The notes under the pieces: generated by a model
Databases searched by the model: none
What the model was told of the DNA's origin: nothing
Seen by the model: the letters and a program-made list of their open reading frames with translations, nothing else
Shown: positions 61,449 through 64,000 of the stretch, piece by piece
Numbering within the stretch: position 1 is the stretch's first letter
Layout of the letters: each line of letters begins with the position of its first letter
Assembly (NCBI GenBank): GCA_037951165.1
Contig: JBBDHG010000008.1
Coordinates: 5,995,501 to 6,059,500, forward strand
DNA from: Lophius americanus
Taxonomy: Eukaryota > Chordata > Actinopteri > Lophiiformes > Lophiidae
Direction of reading: 5' to 3'
DNA: 64,000 nucleotides
Translations under genes and position numbers: made by a program

Positions 61449-62164
61449 TTTACAACGCACTTACTTAACGTGACTACTTTCAGTTACTTTTGGATTACTT
61501 CAGTACCAAATATGCAAATAAAGACCATAGAGAATAAAGGATGTTTTGTTTTGCTCAGTGTATTTTTGAAAGGAAAACTCAAACAGTAGCTCATAGACTT
61601 ACAGTAGAATTAAAATGGAAAACACAAAACAACATACTCTAGTACAGTTTACCGCAACAATAAAAACTTCATCTTGGAACAAGGCAAACAGAAAAGGCTC
61701 TGTTTTAGTTCATACATGTAAAACACACACATTTTCTTTTCAACAAATCCGTTGTCTACCTACTGAATTCTCAAAATACAGAACAAACAAATGAAAGAAA
61801 ATGAAACCATGACACTAATTCAGGCAGTAGGCTTATAGAATCTACATTAACGTATGGGCTTACATAAAAGTATATTTTGTTAAGCAGAAATAAATTATGC
61901 TCCTTTTCCTTTTGTTCTGCCACCACTGATTCCATTTACAAGCTTTAGGAATAAAAGCTGCTCAACCAAGGAGAAAGACAGAATATCATTAATCACAGAT
62001 TTGAATATTGGTCCATTTTCCGATCTCTTGGATGTTCTTTGTCTAAGTTCAAGTTTAGCTTGTTTGGAATGAGGATGAAAGGTCTGTTTATTAATGGCTG
62101 GCATGTTGAGTTGTACTCGGAATCCTGAACAGGTATCCTGAACAGAATAATGATAGAATGGATG

Positions 62165-62250
62165 AATAAAACTAAATAATAATCCATTTTATTTATAATG
62201 CACTTTACATTTGGATCAAATCTCAAAGGGCTACAGGGTAAAATCAGATG
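62165..62250. repeat. Retroposon-like fragment
   Basis: CCATTTTATTTATAATGCAC, then TCAAATCTCAAAGGGCTACAGGG resembles a frequent fish SINE/LINE end (TTTATTTATAAAGCACTTT ... CTCAAAGTGCTACA). Confidence 0.45.
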
Positions 62251-63761
62251 AAAGCATCAATAAAAATGTTTATAATAATTATATAAAAATATTAGCAAAA
62301 AAAGATTCAGTGTTAATTAAATGTCATAGGTTCTGCTAACTAGTAAAGTTTTAAGTCCTTTGTTTTAAGTCCTCCGAAATGTGTTTTGAATCTTAAAATG
62401 TAGAAGGGTGTTCTATTCAAATTGTCCTCAGCTTTTATCACGCCATTTAACCTATTTTTGATGGTACTAAATGGTTTTGTCGTTGTCAAAGTCAACTTTA
62501 TTGTAATTTTTTCACAGATTTATACAGAAACTTAAATTGAAAAATAGTTTTAAGTCATTGGGTGATTCACATCTGATGCCTCCGATTGTTCAGCTTTTAG
62601 TCACATTGGCATAGATGTGCTCTTATTTATGGAAGATGTTTGTCAGCAGAATTACTCAAAGTGGTATCAACCAAGCCGCTCCAAAATGTTTTAAAAGTGT
62701 TGGGTACGGAACAAACGCTTCAAATTTTGGTTGGTTGATTGCTAGTTGGATTATTTGTCGACATATATTGAATGATGATATTGAATTGTTGGGTGGACTC
62801 TCTGACGGGCTAGTCATTTGAATAAACAAATAGAAAGTCTATCAAAATAACGATAATGAGCATAATAACATTCAGGCATTTTAAAAAATAACATGGGGAG
62901 AGAAGGAAACCCATGCCACGTCTTGCTACTTTCTGTGATTTTCATCACGTGTCACATGATTTATCTGACCGGGAAGATGTGATTAACAAAGCTGATATGA
63001 AACTCAATCAAAATAACTCTGCTGGACTGGAAACAAGTGACATTTCCTCAAACCGGCAGTGAGGAGGCTTTTACTGACATTCTGAAATTGAGATGAAGAT
63101 GACAGGTTTCATAGTGAGGTGATCACACAATTAACCTCTTTCAATCTCTCAGGCTGTTGTCGTGTGAGTGACTCGGTTCATGTTGAGGGACGTCGCCCAC
63201 CGCATGACAGGACTCCATACGCCTCAGTGACTGACATTTCCTCTGACATTTTTGCATCTCAGTCTAGAGAAAAAAGAGTTCAAGCATACTTCAGGTTTGA
63301 GGCTGTTTTCACACGGCAGTTCAAGATTGTCCAACTTGTGACCTTAATGGCGTTGACACACCATCAGAGTTAGCCATCGGGCACCGACCTGCGGTTTGTA
63401 AGTCGTGTCTGGCACAGCTGACTCTATTTCAGTCTTACCAACAGCAGTAGAAGTGCAAGTTTGATTTCCTCTTGCCTCGTTACACACGTCAACACCAGGT
63501 CACGGAAGAAACGGTTCAGAAATCAACATAGTGTTTCATGAACATGTTACAACTTCACAGAAACTGACTAGTGACTCATCATTCTAGAGTCTGAGCCAAT
63601 CATAGTAAATATGTCTGTTATTGATGCTTATATCTTATTATTATCTCATCCAGTCAGAGTTTAAGTAAGTTTTTAATTTTTTTATTTCTTCAACATTGTG
63701 AGATATTTTAACATTAATATCACAAATAGTTAAAACAAATACCCCGCCATGGATGCTGATA

Positions 63762-63789
63762 ATGTTCCACCATCAGTGTGGTGGAACAT
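63762..63789. repeat. Perfect 11-bp inverted repeat
   Basis: ATGTTCCACCA (63762-63772) and TGGTGGAACAT (63779-63789) flank a 6-nt loop. The right arm and its flank, TGGTGGAACATCATG, recur exactly at 1473-1487. Confidence 0.8.
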
Positions 63790-64000
63790 CATGGGTCAGT
63801 ATGAGTGAGTTTGAACCAGCAGCTTCCACAGTGAAGGCCTCTGCCCGTTAAATTACACATAATGATTTTGTTGGTTGGACTGTTTTTTAAAGAAAGGAGG
63901 ACAGACTCAATATCTCTAGATGGGGAGCCGTTTTCATGGGGCTAATTTTTAAGTATCTTAAATATCTGTTGATTATTGCTTGCTGAAGATGTTTGCTGGT

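Larger units (their letters stand above)
61449..64000. other. Right flank, no gene recognised
   Basis: No exon can be supported. The 69-codon minus frame at 61895-62104 is not recognised. There are a retroposon-like fragment at 62165-62250 and a hairpin at 63762-63789. Confidence 0.45.

Overview
The window looks like nuclear DNA of a teleost fish. It is AT-rich and intron-rich, with long microsatellites and many decayed retroposons and DNA transposons of kinds common in fish. Two vertebrate genes can be read with confidence; nothing resembles a prokaryotic operon, phage or CRISPR locus, and I found no tRNA or rRNA gene.

Left part (1 to about 10,790). The last coding exon of a complexin-2-type gene (cplx2, + strand) lies at 2363-2560, with its 3' UTR after it; the earlier exons must lie left of the window. 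An intergenic stretch follows, holding a 19-bp minisatellite, several hairpins and an old reverse-transcriptase remnant.

Middle part (about 10,796 to 24,800). A complete mitochondrial carrier gene, slc25a48, runs on the minus strand. Seven coding exons (12402-24514) join with matching splice phases into a 316-residue protein carrying all three carrier signature motifs. Its introns hold a (GATA)n repeat, a (GAA)n repeat of about 40 triplets on the sense strand, and a (TA)43 repeat near exon 1. Two CCAAT boxes and two AP-1-like sites lie upstream of the start.

Right part (about 24,800 to 64,000). I see no intact host gene. This is a repeat-rich gene desert: several LINE fragments, two copies of one LINE in the same orientation 9 kb apart, a solo retroviral LTR flanked by CCCC, a candidate second LTR, a PIF/Harbinger transposase remnant, and a pseudogene of the SAMD3-like family common in fish.

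I found no convincing new biological system. The observations most worth checking are the sense-strand GAA repeat inside a gene for a mitochondrial carrier, the six-frame-open 19-bp minisatellite with ordered variants, the solo LTR, the paired LINE copies, and an unexplained 160-codon minus-strand ORF inside the SAMD3-like pseudogene. All family calls come from reading motifs by eye, without database searches.
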